Origin: an uncultured Muribaculaceae bacterium
GTDB taxonomy: Bacteria > Bacteroidota > Bacteroidia > Bacteroidales > Muribaculaceae
DNA length: 54,351 bases
NCBI GenBank assembly: GCA_947625935.1
Contig: CANQQE010000021.1
Span: forward strand, 1 to 54,351
Direction of reading: 5' to 3'
The stretch's first letter is position 1; each line of letters starts with the position of its first letter. The translations under genes were made by a program, and so were the position numbers. Under the pieces are notes generated by a model that was given only the letters and a program-made list of their open reading frames with translations, did no database searches and was not told the DNA's origin. Positions 6,479 to 15,505 of this stretch are shown piece by piece.

Positions 6479-8224
6479 ATGGCTCTAAGTAATACTGCTG
6501 TTCCAAGGTATTACGGAGAATTCAGAGATAAAGTTCTTCGTGGAGAAATTCCTGTTAACAGAGAAATTTCCATGGAGATGAATAGAATCGACGCGTTAAT
6601 TGAAAATCCTAATATTTACTATGATGAAAGTAAAATTGATGGGTTTATTGCTTTTTGTGAAAACGAATTGACATTAACGGATGGTTCTGATTTAAAATTA
6701 ATGGATTCTTTTAAACTTTGGGCGGAACAATTGTTTTGTTGGTATTACTTTGTGGAGCGTTCTATATACCAACCAAACGAAAACGGAATTGGCGGTAAAT
6801 TAATTAAGAAAAGAATTAAGAAACGTTTAATCAATAAACAATATTTAATTGTTGCACGAGGAGCTGCAAAAACAATGTATGCTTCTTGTTTGCAAAACTA
6901 TTTTCTCAATTGTAATACCGCCACAACACATCAAATTACAGTGGCTCCTGTTATGGCAATGGCAGACGAAGTTCTTTCTCCAATTAGAACTGCAATTGCA
7001 CGAGCAAGAGGTCCGTTGTATAAGTTTTTGACAGAAGGAAGTTTACAAAACACAACTGGTTCCAAAGCCAATCGTGTTAAGTTAGCTTCCACAAAGAAAG
7101 GAATTCAGAACTTTCTTACCAATTCAGACATTGTAGTAAAACCCATGGCGATTGACAAGCTTCAAGGTTTACAACCGTATTTTGCTTCTATTGATGAATG
7201 GTTGTCTGGTGTAGTTAGAGAAGATGTTGTTGGAGCAATCGAGCAAGGCTCTTCGAAACTCGACGATTACATCATTCTTGCAATTAGTTCAGAAGGTACG
7301 ATTCGTAACGGTAGTGGCGATACAATCAAAATGGAATTAACCGACATTCTTAAAGGAACTTATCAGAACCCTCATGTCTCTATTTGGTGGTATAAACTTG
7401 ATGACATTTCAGAAGTCTCGGATCCATCAATGTGGTTGAAAGCAAATCCGAACTTAGGGCAAACCGTTAGTTATGAAACGTATCAATTGGATGTGGAACG
7501 AGCCGAAAAAGCACCATCTTCAAGAAACGATATCTTAGCTAAACGCTTTGGATTACCAATGGAAGGGTTTACTTACTTCTTTACTTACGAAGAAATACTT
7601 CCACATAGACGTAGGGAATTCTGGCAATTACCTTGTTCTCTTGGTATTGACTTATCTCAAGGCGACGACTTCTGTGCATTTACATTTCTATTTCCTCTTA
7701 AACGAGAAGAATTTGGAATTAAGACAAGATGTTATATTACAGAAAGAACGTTATCGCAATTGGGTTTATCGTTAAGACAGAAATACCAAGAATTTATCGA
7801 GGAAGGTAGCCTTGTTATTATGGAAGGCTCCATTCTCGATTTAGACGAAGTTTATGACGATGTGGATAAATACATTCAAGATAACGAGTATGATGTAAGA
7901 ACTCTTGGTTATGACCCTTATGGAGCAAAAGAATTCATAACTCGTTGGTCACAAGAAAATTCTCCATTTGGAATAGAAAAAGTTCCACAAGGTGCTAAAA
8001 CCGAATCTGTTCCGCTTGGCGAATTAAAAAGTTTATCAGAAGATAGACGTTTAATATTCGATCAATCGTTGTTTAGCTTTTGTATGGGAAATTGTGTTAC
8101 TCTTGAAGACACAAATGGTAACAGAAAACTCATGAAAAAGCGTAGAGAAGAAAAAATTGACTCGGTTGCGGCTCTACTTGATGCGTACGTTGCTTATAAA
8201 GCAAATAAAGATCAATTCGAATAA
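6479..8224 (+). CDS. terL: Terminase large subunit (TerL)
   Basis: 581 residues. The ATPase part has Walker A ARGAAKT at residues 126-132 (the usual Gly before Lys is Ala, as in related gut-phage terminases) and Walker B FASIDEW with D239/E240. The C-terminal RNase H-like nuclease shows LGIDLSQGDD (D391), LGYDPYGAKEF and a final KIDSVAALLDA acidic motif. TerL packages DNA into the prohead and cuts it. It stands just before portal and capsid genes, but about 6.5 kb after the TerS-like gene. The ribosome site is weak (GGTGATGA). Confidence 0.93.
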   Translation: MALSNTAVPRYYGEFRDKVLRGEIPVNREISMEMNRIDALIENPNIYYDESKIDGFIAFCENELTLTDGSDLKLMDSFKLWAEQLFCWYYFVERSIYQPNENGIGGKLIKKRIKKRLINKQYLIVARGAAKTMYASCLQNYFLNCNTATTHQITVAPVMAMADEVLSPIRTAIARARGPLYKFLTEGSLQNTTGSKANRVKLASTKKGIQNFLTNSDIVVKPMAIDKLQGLQPYFASIDEWLSGVVREDVVGAIEQGSSKLDDYIILAISSEGTIRNGSGDTIKMELTDILKGTYQNPHVSIWWYKLDDISEVSDPSMWLKANPNLGQTVSYETYQLDVERAEKAPSSRNDILAKRFGLPMEGFTYFFTYEEILPHRRREFWQLPCSLGIDLSQGDDFCAFTFLFPLKREEFGIKTRCYITERTLSQLGLSLRQKYQEFIEEGSLVIMEGSILDLDEVYDDVDKYIQDNEYDVRTLGYDPYGAKEFITRWSQENSPFGIEKVPQGAKTESVPLGELKSLSEDRRLIFDQSLFSFCMGNCVTLEDTNGNRKLMKKRREEKIDSVAALLDAYVAYKANKDQFE

Positions 8225-8237
8225 GGAGGTAATTAGT

Positions 8238-8390
8238 ATGGAAGATTTCTTGTGTCATTATATTACTTCTGAAGAAGAAAAGATTGAACGTGCAAAACAA
8301 CGTAGAGAAGAGTTGATTAAGAAAATGTCTGAAAAACAACGACTTGAGAGAGAAAGACGCAGAAAAGCTAATTCTTACAATAAGGAGTAG
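8238..8390 (+). CDS. 50-residue charged protein with DFLCHY start
   Basis: ATG 8238 follows AAGGAGGT with 8 nt spacing; upstream in-frame codons lie inside TerL. Residues 2-8 are EDFLCHY, like the first part of the HHG/HYG tags at 417, 5440 and 50378. The rest is one long Glu/Lys/Arg helix (EEEKIERAKQRREELIKKMS). It lies between TerL and portal. Function unknown; possibly a mini-core or scaffolding peptide. Confidence 0.55.
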   Translation: MEDFLCHYITSEEEKIERAKQRREELIKKMSEKQRLERERRRKANSYNKE

Positions 8391-8395
8391 CAAAT

Positions 8396-9691
8396 ATGTC
8401 AATTATATCACGATTCCAAAAGGGTTGGAATACTTTTATTGGCAGAGACCCGACGAAGTACAGACCCGATTATTCTTACGGCTCTACTTATTATTACAGA
8501 CCTGATAGACCGGTTCTCACAATGGGAAATGAACGTTCTATCATCAATGCTGTTTACAACCGAATTGCTGTTGACGTTGCCTCTGTAAAAATTCTTCATG
8601 TAAACGTTGATGAAAACGGTAAATTTCTTAGTGAACGTTCTTCTGGTCTTAACAATTGTCTTTCCGTTGAAGCAAATCTGGACCAAACCGGTAGAGATTT
8701 TATCATGGACATTGTTCTTTCAATGATTGACGAAGGAACTGTGGCCGTTGTACCAATTGATACCGATTTAAATCCTGATATGACTTCTGGTTATGATATT
8801 TTGACAATGAGGACTGGAAGAATTCTTGAATGGCTTCCTGATAAGGTTAAAGTCAGGCTGTATAATGAAAAAGATAGCCGTAAGTATGAACTCTATGTTC
8901 CAAAACATACGTGTGCAATTATTACCAATCCGTTTTACTCTGTCATGAACGAACCGAATTCAACGCTTCAACGTCTGATTCGTAAATTAAATCTTCTTGA
9001 TTCAATTGATGAACAGAATAGTAGTGGTAAATTGGATTTGATTATTCAGCTTCCTTACGTTATTAAAACAGCAGCAAGGAGAGTAGAAGCGGAAAAACGT
9101 AGGTCTGAAATCGAACAACAGCTTACGAATGGTAAATACGGCATTGCGTATACTGATGGAACAGAGCGAATTACTCAATTGAATCGTCCTGTTGAGAATA
9201 ATCTGCAAGCACAGATTGAATCGTTAACGAATCTTTTGTATAGCCAACTTGGTATTACGCAAGCAATTCTTGATGGTTCAGCAGACGAAAACGTTATGCA
9301 GAATTATTACACCAGAACGATTGAACCAATTCTGTCTGCGATTACTGATGAGTTTAAACGTAAATTCCTTACAAAAACTGCTCGATCGCAGAATCAATCT
9401 ATAATGTTCTTTAGAGATCCGTTCAAACTTGTTCCAGTTACTAAGATTGCCGATATTGCTGATAAGTTTACTCGTAATGAAATTCTTTCTTCGAATGAGC
9501 TTAGAGGTATTATTGGATACAAACCGTCTTCTGATCCTCGTGCTGATGAACTTAGAAATAAGAACATCAACCAATCTGCTGATGCAGAAGCTCCTCCGAA
9601 AGTTGGTGCTAATGCTGAATCAGAAGAAGGTCTCACGGATGATGAGCTTAAGGAATTGGACGATTTGGACAAACTTCTTGATGAACAATAA
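8396..9691 (+). CDS. Portal protein (HK97-like)
   Basis: 431 residues. Seen: an N-terminal region rich in Tyr and Arg, NERSIINAVYNRIAVDVASV (helix typical of portals), MIDEGTVAVVPID, PDKVKVRLYN, the ITNPFYSVMNEPNSTLQRLIRKL region, then SQLGITQAILDGSADE, and a C-terminal acidic tail (DDELKELDDLDKL). This order is that of siphophage portals, the dodecameric ring at the capsid vertex through which TerL moves DNA. Followed 21 nt later by the protease-capsid gene. Confidence 0.9.
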   Translation: MSIISRFQKGWNTFIGRDPTKYRPDYSYGSTYYYRPDRPVLTMGNERSIINAVYNRIAVDVASVKILHVNVDENGKFLSERSSGLNNCLSVEANLDQTGRDFIMDIVLSMIDEGTVAVVPIDTDLNPDMTSGYDILTMRTGRILEWLPDKVKVRLYNEKDSRKYELYVPKHTCAIITNPFYSVMNEPNSTLQRLIRKLNLLDSIDEQNSSGKLDLIIQLPYVIKTAARRVEAEKRRSEIEQQLTNGKYGIAYTDGTERITQLNRPVENNLQAQIESLTNLLYSQLGITQAILDGSADENVMQNYYTRTIEPILSAITDEFKRKFLTKTARSQNQSIMFFRDPFKLVPVTKIADIADKFTRNEILSSNELRGIIGYKPSSDPRADELRNKNINQSADAEAPPKVGANAESEEGLTDDELKELDDLDKLLDEQ

Positions 9692-9712
9692 TTTATTAAA
9701 GGAGGAATCAAA

Positions 9713-11524
9713 ATGGCATCTAAACGAAAGATCTTTGACTTTACTGGCTGGGCTACTCGGCACAATATTCGTTGCTCCGATGGTCGAACCATTAAGAAAG
9801 ATGCGTTCAAGGACGATGACGGTTCTGTAGTACCGCTTATTTGGCAGCACAACCATGACGATCCTGCCGCTGTAATTGGTCATGCTCTTCTTGAGAACAG
9901 AGACGAAGGCGTTTATGCATACTGTGCTCTTAATTCTTCTGAAAAGGGTCTTGCCGCTAAGGAAGCAGTAAAGCATGGCGACATTACTGCGCTTTCTATC
10001 TTTGCAAACCATCTTCAGCAGAGTGGAGGCGATGTGCTTCATGGCGAAATCAGAGAAGTAAGTTTGGTTCACCATGGTGCTAATCCTGGCGCGTTTATCG
10101 ATAACGTTATGATTCATGGCGATATGAATGTTTACCAGGAGGAAGGCTTCATCTACAATGGTGAACTGCTTGATACTGAGACCCAGTACGAACTTGTTCA
10201 TGCAGACGATGACACTGATGATGAAGACGACGAAGATGTAGAGACTTCTGAGAAGACCGTTCAGGAGGTTTACGACGAGATGACCGATGAACAGAAAGCA
10301 GTAGCAGTTTATATTGCCAATCAGGTTGCTGAGAACCTTAAAGGCGAAAAGAAAGAAACAAAAACAGAAGAAAACGATTCCGCTGAACACTCTGATATCG
10401 AAGGAGGTAATAACGATATGAGACAGAATGTGTTTGACAAGACTATGGATTCGAACGATGAGAGCATTAAACATGCTGAATTCATTCGTACTGAATTCCC
10501 CAAGATTATTGAGGATGCTAAGAATCATCGTTATCCTACACTGAAGGATTCTTTCCTTGCTCACCAGAAGGATTATGGTATTAAGGATAATGTCTCTTGG
10601 CTGTTTCCGGATTATAAAACTGACGATCTTCCGCCGCAGTTTATTAAGAGAGATGATGATTGGGTAAGCGTATTCCTCAATGCTGCTCGTAAGTCTCCGT
10701 TCTCTCGTATTAAGAGCATCTTTGCCGATATTACAAAGGAAGAAGCAAGAGCTAAGGGTTATGTAACTGCCGCTAAGAAGGTAGACGAAGTAATTGAGCT
10801 TGCTCAGAGAACTACTGAACCTACCACAATTTATAAGAAACAGAAGCTTGATCGTGACGATATCATTGATATTACTGATTTCGATGTTCTGCGTTGGCTG
10901 AAGATGGAAATGGACATGCTGCTCAAGGAGGAACTTGCGAGAGCATGTCTGATTTCTGATGGCAGATCTTCCATTTCTGCTGATAAGATTAAGGAAACGA
11001 ACATTCGTCCGATTTCTAAGGATGATGAACTCTACACAATTAAGGTTGAGTTCAAGCCTACTGCAGAAATGAAGGATAAGAATGAAGTGATTTACAGCAC
11101 TCTTATTGACGAGATTCTTCGTGGTAGAAAGGGTTATAAGGGCACCGGCAATCCGATCTTCTTCACCACCGAAGACGTTCTTACTGAGATGCTTCTGCTG
11201 AAGGATGGCGTCGGTCGTCGTCTTTATAAGGACCAGAACGAGCTTGCTACTGCACTTCGTGTTAGCAGGATCGTAACTGTTGAGCCGATGGAGAATACCT
11301 TTACTGATCCTGATACAAACAAGAAGCGTCTGGTTGGTGTAATCGTTAACCCGGTAGACTATCAGATCGGCGCTACTCGTGGTGGTCAGACTACTTTCTT
11401 TGAGGATTTCGATATCGACTTCAACCAGCAGAAGTACCTGCTTGAGACTCGTTGCTCTGGCGCTCTTATTCGTGCTAAGTCTGCTATTGCTGTAATCATT
11501 GACGAAACCGATATTACAGACTAA
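9713..11524 (+). CDS. Prohead protease fused to major capsid protein, with an internal in-frame start
   Basis: 603 residues. Residues 1-135 are an HK97-type (S78) prohead protease: LIWQHNHDD with H46, ITALSIFANH with S95 and EIREVSLVHHGANPGA with E115 as the likely catalytic triad. Residues 150-230 are an acidic linker like a delta scaffold (DDTDDEDDEDVETSE). From residue 236 the sequence is an HK97-fold major capsid protein. A perfect AAGGAGGT at 10401-10408 stands 9 nt before an in-frame ATG at 10418, so a 368-residue capsid protein can be made separately. Codon choice favours AAG, GAG and CGT, as in highly expressed genes. The stop overlaps the next start (TAATG). Confidence 0.9.
   Translation: MASKRKIFDFTGWATRHNIRCSDGRTIKKDAFKDDDGSVVPLIWQHNHDDPAAVIGHALLENRDEGVYAYCALNSSEKGLAAKEAVKHGDITALSIFANHLQQSGGDVLHGEIREVSLVHHGANPGAFIDNVMIHGDMNVYQEEGFIYNGELLDTETQYELVHADDDTDDEDDEDVETSEKTVQEVYDEMTDEQKAVAVYIANQVAENLKGEKKETKTEENDSAEHSDIEGGNNDMRQNVFDKTMDSNDESIKHAEFIRTEFPKIIEDAKNHRYPTLKDSFLAHQKDYGIKDNVSWLFPDYKTDDLPPQFIKRDDDWVSVFLNAARKSPFSRIKSIFADITKEEARAKGYVTAAKKVDEVIELAQRTTEPTTIYKKQKLDRDDIIDITDFDVLRWLKMEMDMLLKEELARACLISDGRSSISADKIKETNIRPISKDDELYTIKVEFKPTAEMKDKNEVIYSTLIDEILRGRKGYKGTGNPIFFTTEDVLTEMLLLKDGVGRRLYKDQNELATALRVSRIVTVEPMENTFTDPDTNKKRLVGVIVNPVDYQIGATRGGQTTFFEDFDIDFNQQKYLLETRCSGALIRAKSAIAVIIDETDITD
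10401..10420 (+). promoter_or_regulatory. Internal ribosome binding site and start for separate capsid protein
   Basis: AAGGAGGT, 9 nt, then ATG AGA CAG in the same frame as the protease-capsid fusion. It encodes Glu-Gly-Gly-Asn-Asn-Asp before Met236, so the site also works as a linker. It would give capsid in large excess over protease. Confidence 0.85.
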
Positions 11525-11871
11525 TGGCTGGCAAATACTACGGCTCGATTATATTTGCTGAGGAACAGGAAACATCTCCTGGTGTTTGGACTGAAGTGCT
11601 TATTCAGCGTCAATACTACGGAGATTTCCTGTCCAATGTGCGAAGATGGTCGACCGAAGACAAAGTTAACGACGATTTGACTATCAATACTCGTATCAGT
11701 ATTGTTGAGGATGCTTACATTAAAGATAACTTCCACAAAATTCGTTATGCTGAATACATGGGAGTTTGGTGGAAAGTTACTTCTGTAGAGCCTCAATACC
11801 CAAGACTTATTCTGACTCTTGGCGGAGTAGCGAATCAAGACAAGCCGGATCCGCCAGTTAGCAGTAGTTAG
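11524..11871 (+). CDS. Head-tail joining protein
   Basis: 115 residues, start overlapping the capsid stop (TAATG). The sequence is beta-rich: SIIFAEEQETSPGVW, VLIQRQYYGDFLSNVRRW, then TINTRISIVEDAYIKDN, AEYMGVWWKVTSVEPQYPRLILTLGG. Position after the capsid gene and this pattern match head-closure proteins that seal the connector in siphophages. Which ring it forms cannot be told from sequence alone. Confidence 0.65.
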   Translation: MAGKYYGSIIFAEEQETSPGVWTEVLIQRQYYGDFLSNVRRWSTEDKVNDDLTINTRISIVEDAYIKDNFHKIRYAEYMGVWWKVTSVEPQYPRLILTLGGVANQDKPDPPVSSS

Positions 11872-11920
11872 CTGGTGTTATATTCTCAATACAACTTGGC
11901 ACAAAGGAGGTTGGTTTACA

Positions 11921-12229
11921 ATGGCAAGCAGGCTTAAACTGCATGAAGAATTGAAAGAGATTCTCGGTAATGATAATGTGTATTTTCAACCTCCTGCGTC
12001 CGTCAGGTTGAAGTATCCGTGTATTGTTTACAAATTCACAACCGGAAATACTGATTACGCCGATGATAATCCTTATATTTTCAGTCGTCGTTATCAAATC
12101 ACATTAATTGATAGAGATCCAGACAATTTGTTTGCTGATAAGATTGCTATGGCATTTAAAACAATAAGAATGTCTACCAATTTTTCAACAGACGGTCTGA
12201 ATCATTACGTTTATGAATTATATTATTGA
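11921..12229 (+). CDS. Tail completion / tail terminator-like protein
   Basis: 102 residues with AAAGGAGG at 11904-11911. Seen: an N-terminal helix (KLHEELKEILG), YPCIVYKF, a YQITLIDRDPDNLFADKIAMAF unit and a C-terminal strand YVYELYY. This alpha-beta pattern matches the short tail-terminator/completion family encoded just before the tail tube. It would cap the tail at the head end. Confidence 0.6.
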   Translation: MASRLKLHEELKEILGNDNVYFQPPASVRLKYPCIVYKFTTGNTDYADDNPYIFSRRYQITLIDRDPDNLFADKIAMAFKTIRMSTNFSTDGLNHYVYELYY

Positions 12230-12243
12230 AAGGAGAAATACCT

Positions 12244-12942
12244 ATGGCTGCTCTTAAATGGGACGAAACCGGTAAGCACCTGTATGAGACTGGTGTCAGC
12301 AAGGGCGTTCTCTGGGTTATGAATGACAAGGGGGAATATGGTAACGGCGTAGCATGGAATGGTCTGACGTCTGTTTCCGATACTCCTTCTGGCGCCGAAG
12401 AGTCCGCGTTCTATGCTGACGACATTAAGTATCTGTCTCTGTATTCCCTGGAAGAGTATGGCGGCACAATTAACGCTTATACTTATCCTGATGAATTTGC
12501 ACAGTGCGATGGCTCTGGTACTCTTACAGAAGGCGTTACAATTCGTCAGCAGAAGCGTCGTAGATTTGCATTCTGCTATCAGACTCGTATCGGTAATGAT
12601 ATTGTTGGTAGCGATTATAGTTATAAGATTCATATTGTTTATGGTGCTATGGCTTCTCCGTCTGATAGAGAGTACACCACCATCAACGATTCTCCGGAAC
12701 CGATCGAGATGAGCTGGGAATTCACCACGCTTCCGATTGAGGTTGGCGTTGGCGATTTCAAGCCTACTTCTCATCTGGAGATCGATGCTTCCGCATTTAC
12801 TGGAGATTCTCTGCCAGATAAGAAGTCTTATCTCGAAGCTCTTGAGAAGTATATTTATGGCGATACTTCTACAGAAAGTAAGTGTCCTCTTCCGGCAGTT
12901 GTTCATTCGTTCCTTACTACAGGATCTGCCCCAGAGGAATAA
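12244..12942 (+). CDS. Major tail (tube) protein
   Basis: 232 residues; ATG 12244 follows AAAGGAG, and the in-frame TTG at 12226 overlaps the previous stop. Seen: GVAWNGLTSVSDTPSGAEES, IKYLSLYSLEEYGGTINAYTYPDEF, QKRRRFAFCYQTRIG, then IHIVYGAMASPSD, and a strand PIEMSWEFTTLPIEV. These are typical of Firmicutes siphophage tail-tube proteins that stack in rings. Codon use matches the capsid gene, as expected for an abundant protein. Confidence 0.85.
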   Translation: MAALKWDETGKHLYETGVSKGVLWVMNDKGEYGNGVAWNGLTSVSDTPSGAEESAFYADDIKYLSLYSLEEYGGTINAYTYPDEFAQCDGSGTLTEGVTIRQQKRRRFAFCYQTRIGNDIVGSDYSYKIHIVYGAMASPSDREYTTINDSPEPIEMSWEFTTLPIEVGVGDFKPTSHLEIDASAFTGDSLPDKKSYLEALEKYIYGDTSTESKCPLPAVVHSFLTTGSAPEE

Positions 12943-13050
12943 TTCACAATCCCAAAATGGTGTCGAGAATGGTCGAATAAATGTCCGTAAACCCGGAAAC
13001 AGCCATTACCTCTCCATTTGACTCAGTCAATTTTCGAAAGGAGTTCTTAT

Positions 13051-14313
13051 ATGTCTCGTGTTGAGAAGATTCTGAAAGTTATGTTGGGTCGAGAAACTAA
13101 GTTGCCAACCCCACAGTCCAGGGTAGAGGAACTCCTTATCGACCTTAAAACCACTTATGACAGTAGTAGTGGTGCTATTTCTGGTCTTGATTCAAGACTG
13201 ACGACTGCCGAAACAGAAATCGAAGGTTTGAAAGACGACCTCGACGAAGAAGTCGCAAACCTCGCTGGCGATATTTCTGACAACCAGGATAGTATTAAAG
13301 CTAACGGTACAGCAATTCAGACTCTACAGGAACAAGTTGCAAGAATTCAGAATCCGTTGATTATTAAAGACATCGTTGATGATGTAAACGATCTTCCCGT
13401 TATTGCAGAACCAGGTTGGGTGTATTTCGTACAATTGTCCGAAGAAGGTTCTGAACATGACAGTTACGAGGAATTCGTCTATACAACCGATAGCCAATGG
13501 GAATCCCTCGGTCCTATGAAAGTCGATCTCGTTCCTTATGTGAAGTTTACGGATTATGCGACTAATGATAAAGCAGGCGTTGTAAAAGTTCTTTATGGAA
13601 ATAACGATAACGGGGTTGTAATGCTTGACGATGGAGTAATAGCATTAGAGGCTACTACCGAAACAGAAGTTAATGACGAAAAAGAGACACGTACAGCTCT
13701 CCATCCGAACAACATCCCAATGTTCATGAAAAACTACGGCATCGAGTCTAAGACGTTTATCGCAGATAATTTTGTGAAGAGGATTGTTAGTAAAAAAACC
13801 GGACCAGGAGAGAAAGCATACATTAAAATTGCAGAAATAAAAACGGGAAACAATTATACAGAAAGAATAACTTTTATAATAACCGGATTAAACAATTATG
13901 GCAGTTCGGATATTCCTGTAATTCTTGTAACAATAAATGAACGGGAAGCAGCGGGACAACATAGTTATGCTCGTATGCTTTCAGCAGCTTCTACAAATTC
14001 GTATAAAATAGGTCTTGTGCGCCGTAGCGATAATGTAACAGAAGTTTGGTGTGGCTCAGAAGATAGTTTTAACGGAAAAGCAGACGTATTAATATTAAAT
14101 TCTGGATCTGAAACAACTCTGTTTTACGACGTACAACGAGAAACACAGCCAGAAGGCTTTACAGAAATCCCCATCGAAACCGTAACCACATCATCCGACT
14201 TCGCAACATCTGACGAAGTAACCAATATGCTCAACGAAGTATTCGACACATCAGCAACCGCCGTTTCAGACGAAGAAGCTTCCGATATGGAAGTTCTTAG
14301 CTATGAAGAATAA
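13051..14313 (+). CDS. Head or tail fibre protein with N-terminal coiled coil
   Basis: 420 residues; ATG 13051 follows AAAGGAG, and the in-frame TTG at 13018 has no ribosome site. Residues 1-110 include heptads (LDSRLTTAETEIEGLKDDLDE written in parts), typical of a trimeric shaft. Residues 115-160 hold a small beta unit (PGWVYFVQL, YEEFVYTTDSQWESLG) often found in fibres. The C-terminal half is beta-rich with an acidic end. Its placement after the tail tube and before shorter fibre genes supports a host-contact or fibre role. Confidence 0.6.
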   Translation: MSRVEKILKVMLGRETKLPTPQSRVEELLIDLKTTYDSSSGAISGLDSRLTTAETEIEGLKDDLDEEVANLAGDISDNQDSIKANGTAIQTLQEQVARIQNPLIIKDIVDDVNDLPVIAEPGWVYFVQLSEEGSEHDSYEEFVYTTDSQWESLGPMKVDLVPYVKFTDYATNDKAGVVKVLYGNNDNGVVMLDDGVIALEATTETEVNDEKETRTALHPNNIPMFMKNYGIESKTFIADNFVKRIVSKKTGPGEKAYIKIAEIKTGNNYTERITFIITGLNNYGSSDIPVILVTINEREAAGQHSYARMLSAASTNSYKIGLVRRSDNVTEVWCGSEDSFNGKADVLILNSGSETTLFYDVQRETQPEGFTEIPIETVTTSSDFATSDEVTNMLNEVFDTSATAVSDEEASDMEVLSYEE

Positions 14314-14327
14314 GGAGGCGAATCAAA

Positions 14328-14903
14328 ATGGCAGATAAAATTCTCTCCTTAGAGAGTATTAAGAAGTGCTTGGAGAAGATTAAGGAGCTGTTGTCGACCA
14401 AAGTTTCTGTTGTCGAACAGCCAAAAGAAAATAATTCTGTAAAATTGCAACTTGGAGATAATGGTACAGAGCTCTATTTCCACGGTTCCACAAGCCCTAA
14501 AATTCCGGTGTTGAAGAAGAAAACTGTTACTGGGGAAACCTCTGAAAACGGGAATTTGCTGCTTTCGCCATTAACAACAGCAAACGCTATAGTATTAGCA
14601 GTAATCGATGTAAATGGCATAGATACTCATGCATTATTTTGTTCGCCTTATACTATTATCACGGGTGCTTGGATTGCGCATATCGTATCCGATAATAGCC
14701 CTTGGAATGCCGTTATTAAACGAACAGTTAATTGTGTAGTCTATTACCTCGAAATCCCATCAGGTTACTCAATTCCAGAAGACACAGCTCCAGCATCATC
14801 AGATGAACCAGAAGATGACGAAGGGCTTTCTCCACAATCTTATACCGCCTACGAAAAACCGTCCGAAACAAAACAATTCCATGGAGAAAGCTTATACGAA
14901 TAA
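14328..14903 (+). CDS. Fibre-like protein
   Basis: 191 residues. Residues 1-25 form a short helix (SLESIKKCLEKIKELL) of the same type as the start of the broken gene at 15123 (SFDDIKTCLQNVKTYI). A beta-rich body follows (NNSVKLQLGDNGTELYFHG) and the tail is acidic and Pro/Ser-rich. The shared N-terminal helix suggests duplicated attachment domains. Exact role unknown. Confidence 0.5.
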   Translation: MADKILSLESIKKCLEKIKELLSTKVSVVEQPKENNSVKLQLGDNGTELYFHGSTSPKIPVLKKKTVTGETSENGNLLLSPLTTANAIVLAVIDVNGIDTHALFCSPYTIITGAWIAHIVSDNSPWNAVIKRTVNCVVYYLEIPSGYSIPEDTAPASSDEPEDDEGLSPQSYTAYEKPSETKQFHGESLYE

Positions 14904-15105
14904 TGAATCTTTTGAAGAAATTACATCTTTAATAAAAGAATTTTGTGAAAATAACGATCCTAAAGACGAATCAATTAGTGGTTTTATAACTATGATACTA
15001 ATGTTTATTTTCATGCAGAATAAAGATTTTATCGATTCGTTAGAAGACGAGGACGAAATTGAACAATTTAAAGATGTGATTACAACTGATAAATTACAAG
15101 AATAA
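14881..15105 (+). CDS. Small acidic protein overlapping a fibre gene
   Basis: 74 residues from ATG 14881, overlapping the end of the fibre gene by 23 nt in another frame. No clear ribosome site, so coupling to the upstream gene is likely. One hydrophobic stretch (FITMILMFIFMQN) lies in the middle between acidic segments. No family recognised. Confidence 0.4.
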   Translation: MEKAYTNNESFEEITSLIKEFCENNDPKDESISGFITMILMFIFMQNKDFIDSLEDEDEIEQFKDVITTDKLQE

Positions 15106-15107
15106 CT

Positions 15108-15116
15108 GGGGGGGGG
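15108..15116 (+). repeat. G9 homopolymer at the ribosome site of a broken gene
   Basis: Nine consecutive G residues end 6 nt before the ATG at 15123. Long G runs slip during replication; here length changes would alter ribosome-site spacing. It may equally be a decay product. Confidence 0.6.
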
Positions 15117-15122
15117 TAGGAA

Positions 15123-15502
15123 ATGAGTAAACTTATTTCTTTTGACGATATTAAAACGTGTTTACAAAATGTTAAGACCTATATCGACACAAAATACGCA
15201 GAATTAAAAAGCTGGTATCGATACGAGAGTCCCTCAAACACAGATCTGCAAGCAAAATGGCGGACAAGGATTAGTAAAAATTAAAGATCTGTCTGGTATA
15301 AAAGTGTCAAGTGATGGCACAATTAGCATCGATCCAGCTACTACGGATGATATTACTCGACAAGTAGACAACTGCAAACCTATCACCCCCCAAATATCTC
15401 TCAGAAACATTTAAAGCTTACGGAATTGAAGATGAAAATTATATTTCTTCAATTAACGACCGTCTGACCGCTTTGGAAGAAGCAATAAAAGGAGGAACTT
15501 AA
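15123..15502 (+). pseudogene. Frameshifted fibre-like gene remnant
   Basis: No single frame is open. Frame 1 gives MSKLISFDDIKTCLQNV and more, ending at a TAA near 15283-15285. A second frame continues with NGGQGLVKIKDLSGIKVSS and IDPATTDDI until about 15414. After a C6 run at 15386-15391 a third frame reads YLSETFKAYGIEDENY and ends DRLTALEEAIKGGT at 15502. Each piece looks like fibre sequence and the start matches the helix of the gene at 14328, so this is one ancestral gene with at least two shifts. It fills the gap between 15105 and 15506. Phase variation or programmed slippage is less likely than decay. Confidence 0.65.
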
Positions 15503-15505
15503 TTA

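Noticed and set aside
9620-10564. 314-codon open frame on the minus strand
   Set aside because: Opposite the protease part of the capsid gene; a codon-bias artefact.
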